A stretch of 64,000 bases of DNA from Populus alba. Lineage: Eukaryota > Streptophyta > Magnoliopsida > Malpighiales > Salicaceae. How positions within the stretch are numbered: the first letter of the stretch is position 1; every line of letters begins with the position of its first letter. The translations under genes were made by a program, and so were the position numbers. Positions 10,379 to 21,174 of the stretch are shown in pieces. The notes under the pieces were generated by a model. The model saw nothing but the letters and a program-made list of their open reading frames with translations. It was not told the origin of the DNA and did not search any database. The stretch covers positions 9,763,875-9,827,874 of the forward strand of contig NC_133300.1 of the NCBI RefSeq assembly GCF_005239225.2. Reading direction: 5' to 3'.

Positions 10379-13251
10379 TCCAAACACAAGCAAATATTCG
10401 GCCAACACTCCAAACAAATCAAACCATTCGACCACAACTCAAAAACACCCAAATCTGGCCGAGAGTGGAGGTAAGACAAGAGGAGTGAAGAAAGTCAGTA
10501 TGTGTGATGAGGATTGTGTGGAAACACTAAAGAAACAACCCAATTTTTATGCTAGAGAGGGTGAGGTCAGATCTGCATTTTTCACAAACAAGCCAATGAT
10601 TTTACTTGTGTACAAAGAGGCTTACTTTTAATACTTAATGATCTTGATCATATTGTGGGCCTAGTGTTGCTATTTCTTTGTTGTAGGAGTTTGATGATGT
10701 GTTTCCCGACGATACTCCTAGCGGATTACCACCATTGAGGGGGATAGAGCATCAGATTGATTTCGTACCCGGAGCTTCAATTCCTAACCGACTAGCTTAT
10801 AGAAGCAATCCGAAGGAGACAAAGGAGCTTCAAAGGCAAGTTAATGAGCTGATGGAAAAGGGCTACATTCGTGAGAGTATGAGCCCGTGTGCTGTACCCG
10901 TGCTACTTGTGCCAAAGAAGGATGGAACATGGAGGATGTGTGTTGATTGCCGAGCCATCAACAACATAACGGTAAAGTATAGACATCTCATTCCTAGGCT
11001 TGATGACATGTTAGATGAGTTACATGGATCCTGTATTTTTTCTAAAATTGACTTGAAAAGCGGGTACCATCAAATTAGGATGAAAGAAGGTGATGAGTAG
11101 AAAACAACATTTAAGACTAAGCATAGTTTGTATGAATGGTTAGTAATGCCGTTTGGACTTACAAATGCACCTAGTACCTTTATGCGTTTAATGAATCATG
11201 TGTTGCGTGCATTCATAGGTAAGTTTGTGGTTGTGTATTTTGATGACATTTTGATATAAATAGCAAGAACTTAAGTGAGCATCTTGATCATTTGCGTAAT
11301 GTACTTAGTGTGTTGCGTAGTGAGAAATTGTATGCTAATTTTAAAAAGTGTGCCTTTTGTATGGAGAAAATTGTGTTTCTTGGCTATGTTGTAACTGCAC
11401 AGGGTATTGAGATGGATAAGGAGAAAGTTAAGGCCATCCGGGATTGGCCTACACCCAAGTCGGTAAGTGAGGTAAGGAGTTTTCATGGGCTAGCTAGTTT
11501 TTACAGGCGTTTTGTGAAAGATTTCAGCACAATAGTTGCGCCCTTGAATGAAGTTGTTAAAAAGTCAGTTGGGTTTAGATGGGGGGAGGAACAAGAGTTG
11601 GCTGTTATTCTTTTGAAAGACAAATTATGTTCTGCACCTGTTTTGGCTTTACCTGACTTTACGAAAGCATTTGAAATAGAATGTGATGCGTCTGGAATAG
11701 GAATAGGAGCTGTTTTGATGCAAGATCGGAGACCTATTGCGTATTTCAGTGAGAAGTTAAGTGGAGTGACCTTGAACTATCCCACTTACGACAAAGAACT
11801 CTATGCTTTGGTAAAGCACTTGAGACTTGGAAGCATTACTTGTGGCCAAAAGAGTTCGTAGTCCATTCGGATCATAAGTCCTTGAAACATCTAAAAGGAC
11901 AAGGTAAGTTGAATAGGAGGCATGCAAAATGGGTTGAATTCATTGAAACTTTTCCTTACGTAATCAAGTATAAGCAAGGGAAAGAGAACATCGTAGCTGA
12001 TGCACTCTCACGCAGGTATGTTCTTTTACACACCATGAATACTAGATTGTTAGGTTTTGAATATGTGAAGGAATTGTATGATAATGATTCTAACTTTGCT
12101 GAGATTTATAATGCATGTGGACATTCGGCTTTCGGTAAGTTTTATTTGATGGATGGTTATTTGTTCAAAGAGAATAGATTGTGTGTTCCTGCTAGTTCTT
12201 TGCGTGAATTGCTTGTTCGTGAAGCACATGGGGGTGGTTTAATAGGTCACTTTGGGGTTGCAAAAACCTTGGATGTATTGCATGAGCATTTCTATTGGCC
12301 AAAGATGAAAAGAGATGTGCAATGAATTTGTGAACAGTGCATTGCTTGTAGAAAGGAAAAATCTAGAGTACAACCGCATGGACTATATACACCACTACCT
12401 GTGCCTACTGAACCTTGGGTAGATATCTCTATGGACTTTGTTTTAGGTTTACCTAGGTCAAAGAAAGGTAGAGACTCTATTTTTGTTGTGGTTTGATAGG
12501 TTTTTCTAAAATGGCGCATTTCATTGCATGCCATAGAAACAGATGATGCATCTCATATCGCAGACTTGTTCTTTAGGGAGATTGTACGTTTGCATGGCAT
12601 TCCTAAGAGTATAGTGTCAGATCGTGATGTTAAGTTCCTTAGTTACTTTTGGAAGACCTTATGGGGAAAGTTGGGAACTAAAACTCTTATTTTCGACAAC
12701 ATGCCATCCTCAAACAGATGGACAAACTGAGGTAGTGAATAGAACATTATCCCAATTTTTATGTGTTGTAATTCAAAAGAATTTGAAAAGTTGGGAAGAA
12801 TGTTTGCCTTTTATTGAGTTTGCTTATAATACAACTGTGCATTCGACTACTACTTTTTCTCCTTTTGAAATTGTTTATGGTTTTAATCCACTAACTCCTA
12901 TGGACTTAATTCCTTTACGTTTTGAAGAAAGGGTAAGTTTAGATGGTGAACAGAAGGCAAAGATGGTGAGAGAACTTCATGAGGGAGTTTGACTACAAAT
13001 AGAGAAAAAGAACAGACTTTACGCTTCTAAAGCAAATAAGGGATGTAAACTGGTTGTTTTCCAACCCGGTGATTGGGTTTGGGTGCACATGCGTAAGGAA
13101 CGATTTCCTACCCAAAGGAAATCAAAATTACAGCCTCGTGGTGATGGTCCATTTCAGGTTTTAGAGAGAATCAATGACAACGCATACAAAATTGACCTTC
13201 CAGGTGAGTATAGTGTTAGTGTTACCTTTAATGTTGCTGATCTTACGTTGT
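8192..13251. repeat. about 2.19-kb inverted repeat formed by fragments B and C
   Basis: Left arm 8192-10377 (minus-strand pol) and right arm 11062-13251 (plus-strand pol) are the same stretch of RT through integrase C-terminus in opposite orientation, about 2186 and 2190 bp. The spacer of about 684 bp (10378-11061) is the RT start and preceding linker, present only in C. By eye the arms match very closely, apart from small indels and point changes. Read-through from either side would give a long hairpin RNA. Confidence 0.85.
10374..13250 (+). mobile_element. CRM pol fragment C (linker, RT, RNase H, integrase), degenerate
   Basis: Plus-strand pol fragment without gag or protease; its first bases correspond to the protease-RT linker of element A (about 4440). 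RT begins near 10690 ([14 protein letters not shown]) and has a stop at 11098 just after MKEGDE. The YFDDIL box near 11238 is followed by a frameshift. RNase H (11630-12010) and integrase (12180-13230) follow, with a TGA after KRDVQ at 12323, a frameshift near 12680 and a TGA at 12990. The 3' end of pol is fused at about 13250 to the last 97 bp of an LTR, with most of the LTR deleted. It forms an inverted repeat with B. Confidence 0.85.
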
Positions 13252-13347
13252 TTCCATTGTGTCACACTCATATCAGACCTATTTCGGTTTTCCAGGATTA
13301 GATCTCAATCTTGATTGTGGGTTGTGTGACCACGTGATCACGAGGTT
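13251..13347 (+). repeat. CRM LTR 3'-end remnant
   Basis: Matches the last part of the CRM LTR (ccattgtgtcacactc ... gtgaccacgtgatcacgagg) in plus orientation. It joins pol of fragment C directly, so the rest of the LTR and the end of pol are deleted; the joint falls in bases common to both sides (ttt). The terminal cgcatca is missing, and LOG-like upstream sequence starts soon after. Confidence 0.8.
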
Positions 13348-13412
13348 TGTGTCACTTCCTTCCCTTCATTTTACTCAACACATACATTTAACAAATATAG
13401 AAGTGTGTATAA

Positions 13413-13521
13413 ATGACAGGTTTCTCAAGCCATCACATCAGAAATATTTGTGTTTTCGATAGATCCTATCCTGAAAAAGAAAAGGAGTTTTTAGAATCAA
13501 AAAATTATCTTGGTCAGGTAC
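13413..13521 (+). pseudogene. LOG-like: LOG-type cytokinin riboside phosphoribohydrolase, first exon part, copy 1
   Basis: Begins at ATG 13413 and reads 36 codons, including NICVF, KEKEFLES and LGQV. This matches the N-terminus of the LOG family, which releases active cytokinin bases from nucleoside monophosphates. The sequence continues after a 7.56-kb retrotransposon at 21089. Compared with copy 2 at 40624 it has diverged at the conserved GSSPG turn, here RSYPE, and in its N-terminus. About 50 bp upstream still aligns with copy 2's upstream region. The gene is split in its coding exon, and the catalytic PGGxGTxxE exon is not visible in the window. I regard it as a pseudogene. Confidence 0.75.
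13517..13521. other. target-site duplication of element D (left copy)
   Basis: ggtac at 13517-13521 is repeated at 21084-21088. Removing the element and one copy restores a continuous LOG-like reading frame across the site, consistent with the uninterrupted bases in copy 2 at 40729-40738. Confidence 0.9.
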
Positions 13522-14468
13522 TGATGCGGATCAACCCAACACCAAACGTAATCATACCAACGATCCATTGGAGGTGCCAATTGGGCCAATCACAAGAGCT
13601 AGGGCAAATAAGCTTAAAGAAGCATTGAATGGGCTTGTTCAAAACTTACTGAGCAAGATGGACCTAGAAGGGCTTGAGACATTTAAAGAAGAGCCCAATT
13701 CATGTGGAACAAGGGCGTTGATATGTCCGGCCCAATACCAGCCTTGTTAGGCTTGTTTTTTTTCCTAATGCTACAAGGATAAAAAGCCAGCAATTTATTC
13801 TCCTAATTAAGTAACGAAGTTGGCCATATCTTATTCCTAAAGAGGGGAGGACTATTTAATGCTTTTCCTAACATATGAAGGAAAGTAATTAAATCAGCAA
13901 CAAAGGAGGAAATTTATCCAAGCTAATCAAGAACATCAAAGGAAAGGAGGCAGCAACACAAATTTGATTCTGGCATATTTAGGATGGTAATTTTTGGATT
14001 TTTATTATTTTTATTATTTTCTTCTCAATTTTTGGGTTATTATTACTTATTTGGGTCAATTGTAAGTGGGCTTCATATAAGTCCACCTAAGGGGGGTCCA
14101 TTAGGGTTTCTTTAAGTCTGGAGTCAGTATAAATAAAGGCATAACCAAACATGTAAGGTTACGCAATTTTCAGATCAATATTCTTTGCTGCACTTGTTGT
14201 GTGTTGGTGGGATAATCTCCCTTCCTTGGTTCTCTAAAGAACTAAAACCGACTTATCAAAGAACAACTGACTTCGTGGCGTCATCCTTATACTTCTCGTT
14301 CGTGAATCAATATTTGTTGGGTGGGGGTTTACGTTTCCAATAGTGCTGGTGTCTACGTACAAGTTATCTTTGTGTCACACTCCTATCAAACCTGATTTAC
14401 TTGGCTTTCTGGGAATTGGTGTCTTTGCGTGTGGGTTGCGTGACCATGTGATCACGAGGTTCTCATCA
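13522..14468 (+). repeat. 5' LTR of element D
   Basis: 947 bp, TGATGCGGATC to GGTTCTCATCA. The first 220 bases are the same sequence that encodes the C-terminus of pol in the 3' LTR, here with a deletion after 'gagacatttaaaga' near 13690. The end carries the conserved gtgaccatgtgatcacgagg block. Confidence 0.9.
14128..14135 (+). promoter_or_regulatory. TATA box in 5' LTR of element D
   Basis: TATAAATA in the context gtcagtataaataaagg, about 340 bases before the LTR end. The same box sits at 20743-20750 in the 3' LTR. It is the likely core promoter for the element's genomic RNA. Confidence 0.65.
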
Positions 14469-14470
14469 TT

Positions 14471-14482
14471 TGGTATCAGAGC
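14471..14482 (+). other. primer-binding site (iMet tRNA type), element D
   Basis: TGGTATCAGAGC two bases after the LTR end, the same as in element A; primes minus-strand cDNA synthesis. Confidence 0.88.
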
Positions 14483-15279
14483 TTGGCTCCATTAATCAGG
14501 TTATATCCTTCTGAAATTTTCATTTCTTATTGTTTTTGCAAGAAAAAAAAATCCTTAGTGTCCAATTTCTTCTTCTCTTGATTTGGTATCATATCAGGAA
14601 AAAAAAAGGTTATTTCATTTGGTTCCTGACCAAAATATATCAGTGGCTTAAAAAAAAAGAGAGAAAAAAAGAAGTCATTCAAAAAGGCATTCGTTTGTTT
14701 CTGCTACAAAAAACTAAACAAAGGAAAATTTGACCAAATCAACTCAGAACGAGCTCAAATTTGATTCTGTTACTATTAGGACCCTAATCGCACCACATAT
14801 TGATTTTGGGGTCAATTTGATATCATTTACTTTGGGTTTCAAATTCGGGTCTAATTAGGGTATAATTAGGTCTGATTCATAACGTTTTTGCGTTAGTCTA
14901 TCAAACCTTATCGTAAGTTGCTCAAATTTCATATTCTGTCTATTTGGGTTGGTAGAGCACTATATCTGAAATGTTAGCTCAATTGGACATCATTGACTTT
15001 AGGTTCCAGATTTAGACTTAACTTGTCATAAACGAGTTTGTTTTGCGTCAACTTTTGAAATTCACTTTGTTTTGGTTGTTTTCATTTCTTGCAGTTTATT
15101 TTCATCATATCCAACATATCTAGGTGTTGTTTCATCATTTTTCATATTTTTGTTTCTGTTTTTTTTTTTTTATTTGAGTCTTCAGTTTCGTTCATATTTT
15201 GAATAGACTCGCTTGCTACTCGCGAGACTATCATCGCAGTTTGTTTTGCTTGTTTTCTGGTTTTTTATTGCTTCTTGAG

Positions 15280-15320
<41 letters not shown>

Positions 15321-15531
15321 GATTGCGCTGCCAAGTTGGTTTTATTTTGGTGTTGGTTTCAGTTTCGCAAGAACCGTAAGAAGGTGAGACGAGAGGTGTG
15401 AGGACATTTAGAGTGTTTGAGCGAAACACGAGCGATGTGAGGATAATTTTTTTTTTTACCACTAACCAATTTTTACAGGTATTATCATGTCAGATTAAAA
15501 CAACACACCACCCCATCCCGAGAGAGAACTT
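14483..15531 (+). other. leader of element D, with (AT)n microsatellite
   Basis: Roughly 1-kb T-rich leader with no supported gene. It includes a perfect (AT)n run at about 15282-15317. An ATG at 15487 runs into a stop after three codons, so the gag start originally lay there or the first usable ATG is 15532. Confidence 0.6.
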
Positions 15532-16662
15532 ATGTTCCAAATGCAAGCCATGACACAGATGATGGAGAGGATGAATTTTGTGATGGGAAACATGTGTGAC
15601 AGACTTGATAGGGTGGAGAAACATGGTAACGAGGCTGGTACAAGCACCCAAAATGTGAGGAAGCTTGGGGTTGAACCAAAAGCAAACAGTGGCAGTAGAG
15701 CCGAAAGGCCAAGGTGGGTTGATTATGAGGATTTTGAGGAGGCCGTTGATGATATTGGTGATAGTGGTTTTGAGGATGAGATCATAGGCCATCGGGAAGG
15801 TTTTCGGAAGCCTAGAAACCGAAGGGATTTTGGGAATAGAACTAGGGGCCAATTCTGCCAAAGGGAAAATTTCTGTAGTGTTGGGGGACATGCTGATTTA
15901 GATGGTGATTTGGATTCTATCAAACTGAAAATACCTTCTTTTCAAGGTAAAAACGATCCTGAGGAATATTTGGAGTGAGAGAAAAAGGTGGATTGGATTT
16001 TTTATTGCCATAACTATTCGGAGGCAAAGAAATTGAAATTGTTTGTCATCGAATTCACGGATTATGCACTGATTTGGTGGGATCAAAATGTTATTAGTAA
16101 AAGGAGTGGAGAGAGGGCAATAATGTCGTGGGAGGAGATGAAAGTGTTGATGAGAAGGCGATTTGTGCCTAACCACTATTATAGAGATTTGTATCTGAAA
16201 TTGCAGGGTTTGAATCAGGGTTCTAGGTCCGTGGATGAGTATTTCAAGGAGATGGAGATCGCCATGATTCGGGCCAATGTGATTGAGGATCGGGAAGCTA
16301 TTATGGCTAGATTTCTAAATGGGCTGAATAGAGACATTGTGAATGTTGTAGAATTACAACATTGTGTGGAATTGGAGGACATGGTCCATATGGCAACGAA
16401 GGTGGAGAGGAAAATAAAGAGAAGGGACAATACACATTTTCAGACCAATTCGGCATCATTTTCCTCAATATGGAGGCTGAATTTTAAGAGAGAGGGGGCT
16501 CCCCAACCAAAGCCTTATGCAAGGGCCGAACCATCTAAGGCCAAAAAGGATACTCATACGGATGGGAAAGGTAAATCTGAATATCAACCTGCTCGTGATA
16601 GAGATATTAAATGCTTTAAGTGTTTAGGGAAGGGTCACATTGCATCTCAGTGTCCAAACTGA
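15532..16662 (+). pseudogene. gag of CRM element D
   Basis: Nucleocapsid/capsid protein that packages element RNA. It starts MFQMQAMTQMMERMNFVMG (likely coiled coil), then the gag core IKLKIPSFQGKNDPEEYLE. A TGA at 15976 replaces a tryptophan codon found in element A; the frame resumes with KKVDWIF, FVPNHYYRDL and MARFLNGLNRDI, and ends with the zinc knuckle CFKCLGKGHIASQC. A second TGA follows CPN at 16660, where element A reads on into protease. The stop between gag and protease is a plain substitution; with no frameshift signal visible, it is best read as decay. Confidence 0.85.
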
Positions 16663-16668
16663 AGAGTT

Positions 16669-17163
16669 ATGCTTACAAGAGACAATAGGGAGGTTGAATC
16701 TGAAAGTGACAAATCTAAAAATGAAGAGATGCCATCTTTGGTGGATTGTAGTGATGAGGAGATTGCATATCCTGTTGAGGGAGAGGCCTTGGTTATAAGG
16801 CCTACGCTGAACATGCAAATCAAAGAAGATGTTGTAGATCAGCAACGGGAAAATATATTTCACACTCGATGTCATATCCAAAACAAGGTATGTAGCATGA
16901 TAATTGATGGAAGTAGTTGTGCTAATGTTGCTAGTGATACCCTTGTGAAGAAATTGAATCTGAGTTGTTTTAAGCATCCTAGGCCTTATAGATTGCAATG
17001 GTTGAATGAATGTGGTGAAGTGAGGGTTACTAAGCAGGATTTGATTGCGTTTGCTATTGGGAAGTATTCTGATGAGATTTTGTGTGATGTAGTCCCAATG
17101 CATGCTAGTCACTTACTTTTGGGGCGTCCATGGCAGTTTGATCGGAAAGCGATTCAGAAATAG
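16669..17163 (+). pseudogene. protease region of element D, active site altered
   Basis: Aspartic protease segment that should cleave the polyprotein. It aligns with element A through the stretches ENIFHTRC, RLQWLN and HLLLGRPWQFDRK. The active-site triplet is IIDGSSCANV against IIDSGSCVNV in A, so Asp-Ser-Gly has become Asp-Gly-Ser. The frame ends at TAG 17161 after a frameshift. Not expected to be active. Confidence 0.8.
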
Positions 17164-17180
17164 GTTCATTATTGTAAAGG

Positions 17181-18263
17181 ATGGTAAAACCATCTCTTGT
17201 ACCTCTTTCTCCAAAACAAGTGTATGATGATCAAATCAAATTAAAAAAAGAATGTGAGGATGGGAAGAGTGAAAATTCACGTGAGGACAATGGTGAGAGA
17301 AAACCATCAGATTCGGCTAAACCTAAATCATTAATTAAACGGGTTGAGAGTGGAGGTAAAAACCGAGGAGTGAAGAAAGTAAGCTTGTGTGATGATAGTA
17401 GTGTGGAAAAATTAAAGAAACAACCTAATTTTTATGCAAAAGGATCTCAAATGAGATCTGCATTTTTCACTAATAAGCCAATGATCTTACTTGTGTATAA
17501 GGAGGCTTATTTTAACACTAACGATCTTGATTCTGCTATTCCTAGTGTGGCTGTTTCTTTGATGCAGGAGTTTGATGATGTATTTCCTGAAGACATCCCT
17601 AATGGATTACCACCATTAAGGGGGATTGAACATCAAATTGACCTTGTGCCTGGAGCTTCGATTCCAAACCGTCCAGCCTATAGAAGCAACCCCAAGGAGA
17701 CAAATGAGCTTCAAAGGCAAGTAGATGAGTTGATGATGAATGGTTACATTCGTGAGAGTATGAGTCCTTGTGCTGTGTCAGTGCTATTTGTGCCTAAAAA
17801 GGATGGAACATGGAGGATGTGTGTTGATTGTCGTGCCGTCAATAACATAACAGTAAAGTATCGACATCCTATTCCTAGGCTTGATGTCATGCTAGATGAG
17901 TTACATGGATCATGTATTTTCTCTAAGATTGATTTGTATGAATTGTTAGTCATGCCATTTGGACTTACGAACGTGCCTAGCACGTTTATGCGTTTAATGA
18001 ATCATGTATTGCGTGCGTTTATAGGTAAGTTTGTTGTTGTGTATTTTGATGACATTTTGATCTATAGCAACTTAAATGAGCATCTTGATCATTTGCGTAA
18101 TGTACTTAGTGTGTTGCGTAGTGAGCAATTATATGCTAATCTTAAGAAGTGTACCTTTTGTATGGAAAAAATTATGTTTCTTGGCTATGTCGTAACTGCA
18201 CAAGGTATCGAGATGGACAAGGAGAAAGTTAAGGCCATCCAGGATTGGCCTACACCAAAATAG
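17181..18263 (+). pseudogene. reverse transcriptase of element D, with in-frame deletion
   Basis: Covers the protease-RT linker (RGVKKVSLCDD) and the RT fingers and palm. [17 protein letters not shown] is present, and the catalytic YFDDIL lies near 18041-18058. About 27 residues found in elements A and B (from [11 protein letters not shown] to GLYEW) are missing after SKIDL at 17937, removing part of the palm. A stop TAG at 18261 ends the frame before [10 protein letters not shown], and another stop lies near 18360. Confidence 0.85.
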
Positions 18264-18410
18264 GTAAGTGAGGTAAGGAGTTTTCATGGACTTGCTAGTT
18301 TTTATAGAAGGTTTGTGAAGGATTTTAGTACTATTGCTGCACCTTTAACTGAAATTTTTTAAAAGTCTGTTGGATTCAAATGGAATGATGAACAAGATAA
18401 GGCTTTTAAT

Positions 18411-20057
18411 TTGTTGAAAGATGAACTTTGTTCGGCACCTGTTTTAGCTTTGCCTGACTTTACGAGAGCTTTTGAAGTTGAATGTGATGCGTCAGGTAGT
18501 GGTATAGGAGCTGTGTTAATGCAGGATAAAAGGCCCATTGCGTATTTCAGCGAAAAACTTAATGGGGCAGCTTTGAATTACCCTACATATGACAAGGAGC
18601 TCTATGCCGTGGTAAGATCTCTAGAGACGTGGCAGCATTACCTATGGCCCAAGGAGTTTGTGATACATTCTGATCATGAATCATTGAAGCCCTTGAAAGG
18701 GCAAGGTAAGTTGAGTAGGAGACATGCTAAATGGGTGGAATTTATTGAAACCTTTCCGTATGTGATCAAGTATAAGCGAGGAAAGGAAAACATTGTAGTC
18801 GATGCACTTTCACGCAGGTATGTTCTTTTATCAACTTTGGATGCTAGATTTCTTGGATTTGAACACACAAAAGAATTGTACAAGGATGATAGTGATTTTG
18901 CTAAAGTTTACAATGCTTGCGAAACTTCGACTTTTGGGAAGTTTTATAGACTTGATGGATATTTGTTTAAAGAGAGTCGATTATGTGTTCCATTAAGTTC
19001 TATGCGTGAATTGCTTGTACGTGAAGCACATGGGGGCGGGTTGATGGGGCATTTTGGTGTTGTTAAGACTTTGGATGTGTTGCATGAGCATTTGTTTTGG
19101 CCTAAAATGAAAAAAGATGTGCAGCGCATATGTGATAAATGCATAACTTGTAGGAAAGCAAAGTCTAGGACTCAACCACATGGCTTGTATACCCCTTTGC
19201 CTGTACCTAAGGAACCATGGGTAGACATTTCGATAGATTTCGTCTTAGGTTTACTTAGGTCAAAACGGGGTAGGGATTCAATCTTTGTAGTTGTTGATAG
19301 GTTTTCAAAGATGGCACACTTTATTTCATGTCATAAAACCGATGATGCCACTAACATTGCTGATTTGTTCTTTAGGGAGATAGTACGACTTCACGGGGTC
19401 CCTAAGAGCATTGTTTCTGATAGAGATGTTAAGTTCCTTAGCTATTTTTGGAAGGTGTTATGGAGAAAATTGGGTACTAAATTGTTGTTTTCAACTACTT
19501 GTCACCCCCAAACAGATGGACAAACCGAAGTAGTTAATAGGACCTTAACACAACTTCTGCGTGCTGTCATTCAAAAGAACTTAAAGAATTGGGAAGATTG
19601 TTTGCCATTTATAGAGTTTGCATATAATCGTAGTGTGCACTCTACTACTGAATTTTCACCATTTGAAATTGTGTATGGATTTAACCCTTTAACTCCAATG
19701 GATTTGATTCCTTTGCCTATTGATGAAAGGGTTAGTTTGGATGGTAATCGTAAAGCACAGGTGGTGAAGACACTCCATGAGAGTGTGCGGCAACATATTG
19801 AAAAGAGGAACCATATGTATGCGACCAAAGCCAATAAGGGGCGCAAACATGTTGTCTTTCAGCCCGATGATTGGGTTTGGGTGCATATGGGCAAGGATAG
19901 ATTTCCGGCCCAAAGGAAATCAAAGCTACAACCACGAGGAGATGGGCCATTTCAGATCCTTGAGAGGATCAATGACAATGCTTATAAAGTTGATTTGCTA
20001 GGTGAGTATGGTGTTAGTGCTACCTTTAATGTTTCTGATCTTACTCTTTTGATGTAG
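18411..20057 (+). pseudogene. RNase H and integrase of element D
   Basis: A 548-codon frame. RNase H occupies residues 1-140 with Asp (ECDASG), Glu (YDKELYAV), Asp (HSDHES) and Asp (VVDALSRR). The integrase zinc region follows ([12 protein letters not shown] near 206-216, CDKCITC near 242-248), then the catalytic core with Asp276 (SIDFVLG), Asp337 (SDRD) and Glu373 (QTEVVN). The spacing between the last two is 35 residues, the classic DD35E. The C-terminal [10 protein letters not shown] and [15 protein letters not shown] segments are present. A missing T near 20050 shifts the frame so that it ends at TAG 20055, before the polypurine tract. This is the best-preserved integrase in the window. 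Confidence 0.9.
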
Positions 20058-20083
20058 GCGATGATTCGAGGTCGAATCCTTTT

Positions 20084-20097
20084 GAAGAGAGAGGGGA
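20084..20097 (+). other. polypurine tract of element D
   Basis: GAAGAGAGAGGGGA lies immediately before the 3' LTR start at 20098. It primes plus-strand DNA synthesis and confirms that the LTR begins with TGATGCGGATC rather than at the later TGATATGTCC. Confidence 0.88.
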
Positions 20098-21083
20098 TGA
20101 TGCGGATCAACCCAACACCAAGCATAATCATACCAGCAGTCCATTGGAGGTGCCAATTGGGCCAATCACAAGAGCTAGGGCAAATAAACTTAAAGAAGCA
20201 TTAAATAGGCTTGTTCAGAACTTATGGAGCAAGATGGACCTAGAAGGGCTTGAGACATTTAAAGAGCATGAAGGACATCCTTTAATTCATCTAGTTCAGG
20301 TCCAAGAAAAGCCCAATTCGTGTGGAACAAGGGGTTGATATGTCCGGCCCAATACCAGCCTTGTTAGGCTTCTTTTTTCCTAATGCTACAAGGATAAAAA
20401 ACCAGAAATTTATTCTCCTAATTAAGAATGGAAGTTGGCCATATCTTATTCCTAAAGAGGGGAGGACTATTTAATGCTTTTCCTAACATAGGAAGGAAAG
20501 TAATTAAATCAGCAACAAAGGAGGAAATTTATCCAAGCTAATGAAGGACATCAAAGGAAAGGAGGCAGCAACAGAAATTTGATTCTAGCATATTTAGGAT
20601 GGTAATTTTCGGATTTTTATTATTTTTATTATTTTCTTCTTAGTTTTTGGGTTATTATTACTTATTTGGGTCAATTGTAAGTGGGCTTCATGTAAGTCCA
20701 CCTAAGGGGGGTCCATTAGGGTTTCTTTAAGTCTGGAGTCAGTATAAATAAAGGCATAACCAAACATGTAAGGTTATGCAATTTTCAGATCAATATTCTT
20801 TGTTGCACTTGTTGTATGTTGGTGGGATAATCTCCCTTCCTTGGTTCTCTAAAGAACTGAAAATGACTTATCGAAGAACAATTGACTTCGTGGCGTCATC
20901 CTTATACTTCTCATTCGTGAATCAATATTCGTTGGGTAGGGGTTTACGTTTCCAATAGTGTTGGTGCCTAGGTACAAGTTATTTTTGTGTCACACTCCTA
21001 TCAAACATGATTTACTTGGCTTTCTAGGAATTTGTGTCTTTGCGTGTGGGTTGCGTGACCACATGATCACGAGGTTCGCATTA
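20098..21083 (+). repeat. 3' LTR of element D, encoding the pol C-terminus
   Basis: 986 bp from TGATGCGGATC to TTCGCATTA; the expected terminal CA has become TA. In the frame used by pol in element A, the first 241 bases encode GPITRARANKLKEALN and end at TGA 20336. A TATAAATA box lies at 20743-20750. The target duplication ggtac follows at 21084-21088. Confidence 0.9.
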
Positions 21084-21088
21084 GGTAC

Positions 21089-21173
21089 TAGCTGAGAGAA
21101 AAATTCATTTAGTGTATGGGGGAGGCAGCCTTGGGTTAATGGGAGGGTGTGTCAATAGTTGCATTTTTATTTA
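21089..21173 (+). pseudogene. LOG-like: LOG-like exon, part 2 of copy 1
   Basis: Continues the reading frame broken at 13521. It encodes LAERKIHLVYGGGSLGLMGG, the nucleotide/phosphoribose-binding YGGGSxGLMG segment characteristic of LOG proteins. The following CVNSCIF resembles the family's CVSTAAFL, then the frame meets TAG. It confirms that the split gene is LOG-type and that element D sits in its coding exon. Beyond 21175 the sequence is AT-rich, and I find no later LOG exon in the window. Confidence 0.75.
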
Positions 21174-21174
21174 T

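Larger units (their letters stand above)
13522..21083 (+). mobile_element. CRM-like Ty3/gypsy retrotransposon D, structurally complete
   Basis: 7562-bp plus-strand element with 5' LTR 13522-14468, primer-binding site 14471-14482, leader, gag, protease, RT, RNase H, integrase, polypurine tract 20084-20097 and 3' LTR 20098-21083. It is flanked by ggtac duplications. The two LTRs are closely similar by eye apart from a roughly 40-bp deletion in the 5' LTR, suggesting a relatively recent insertion. The coding region is defective (several stops, a deletion in RT, an altered protease site), so it could have moved only with proteins supplied from elsewhere, or it decayed after insertion. Confidence 0.93.

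Noticed and set aside
15280..15462. ORFs across the (AT)n run at 15282-15317 and similar at 33008
   Set aside because: IYIYIY stretches are microsatellite translations.
20336..21083. LTR of D starting at TGATATGTCC (20336) and 13719
   Set aside because: The target duplication and the polypurine tract place the true starts at 20098 and 13522; 20336 is the pol stop codon.
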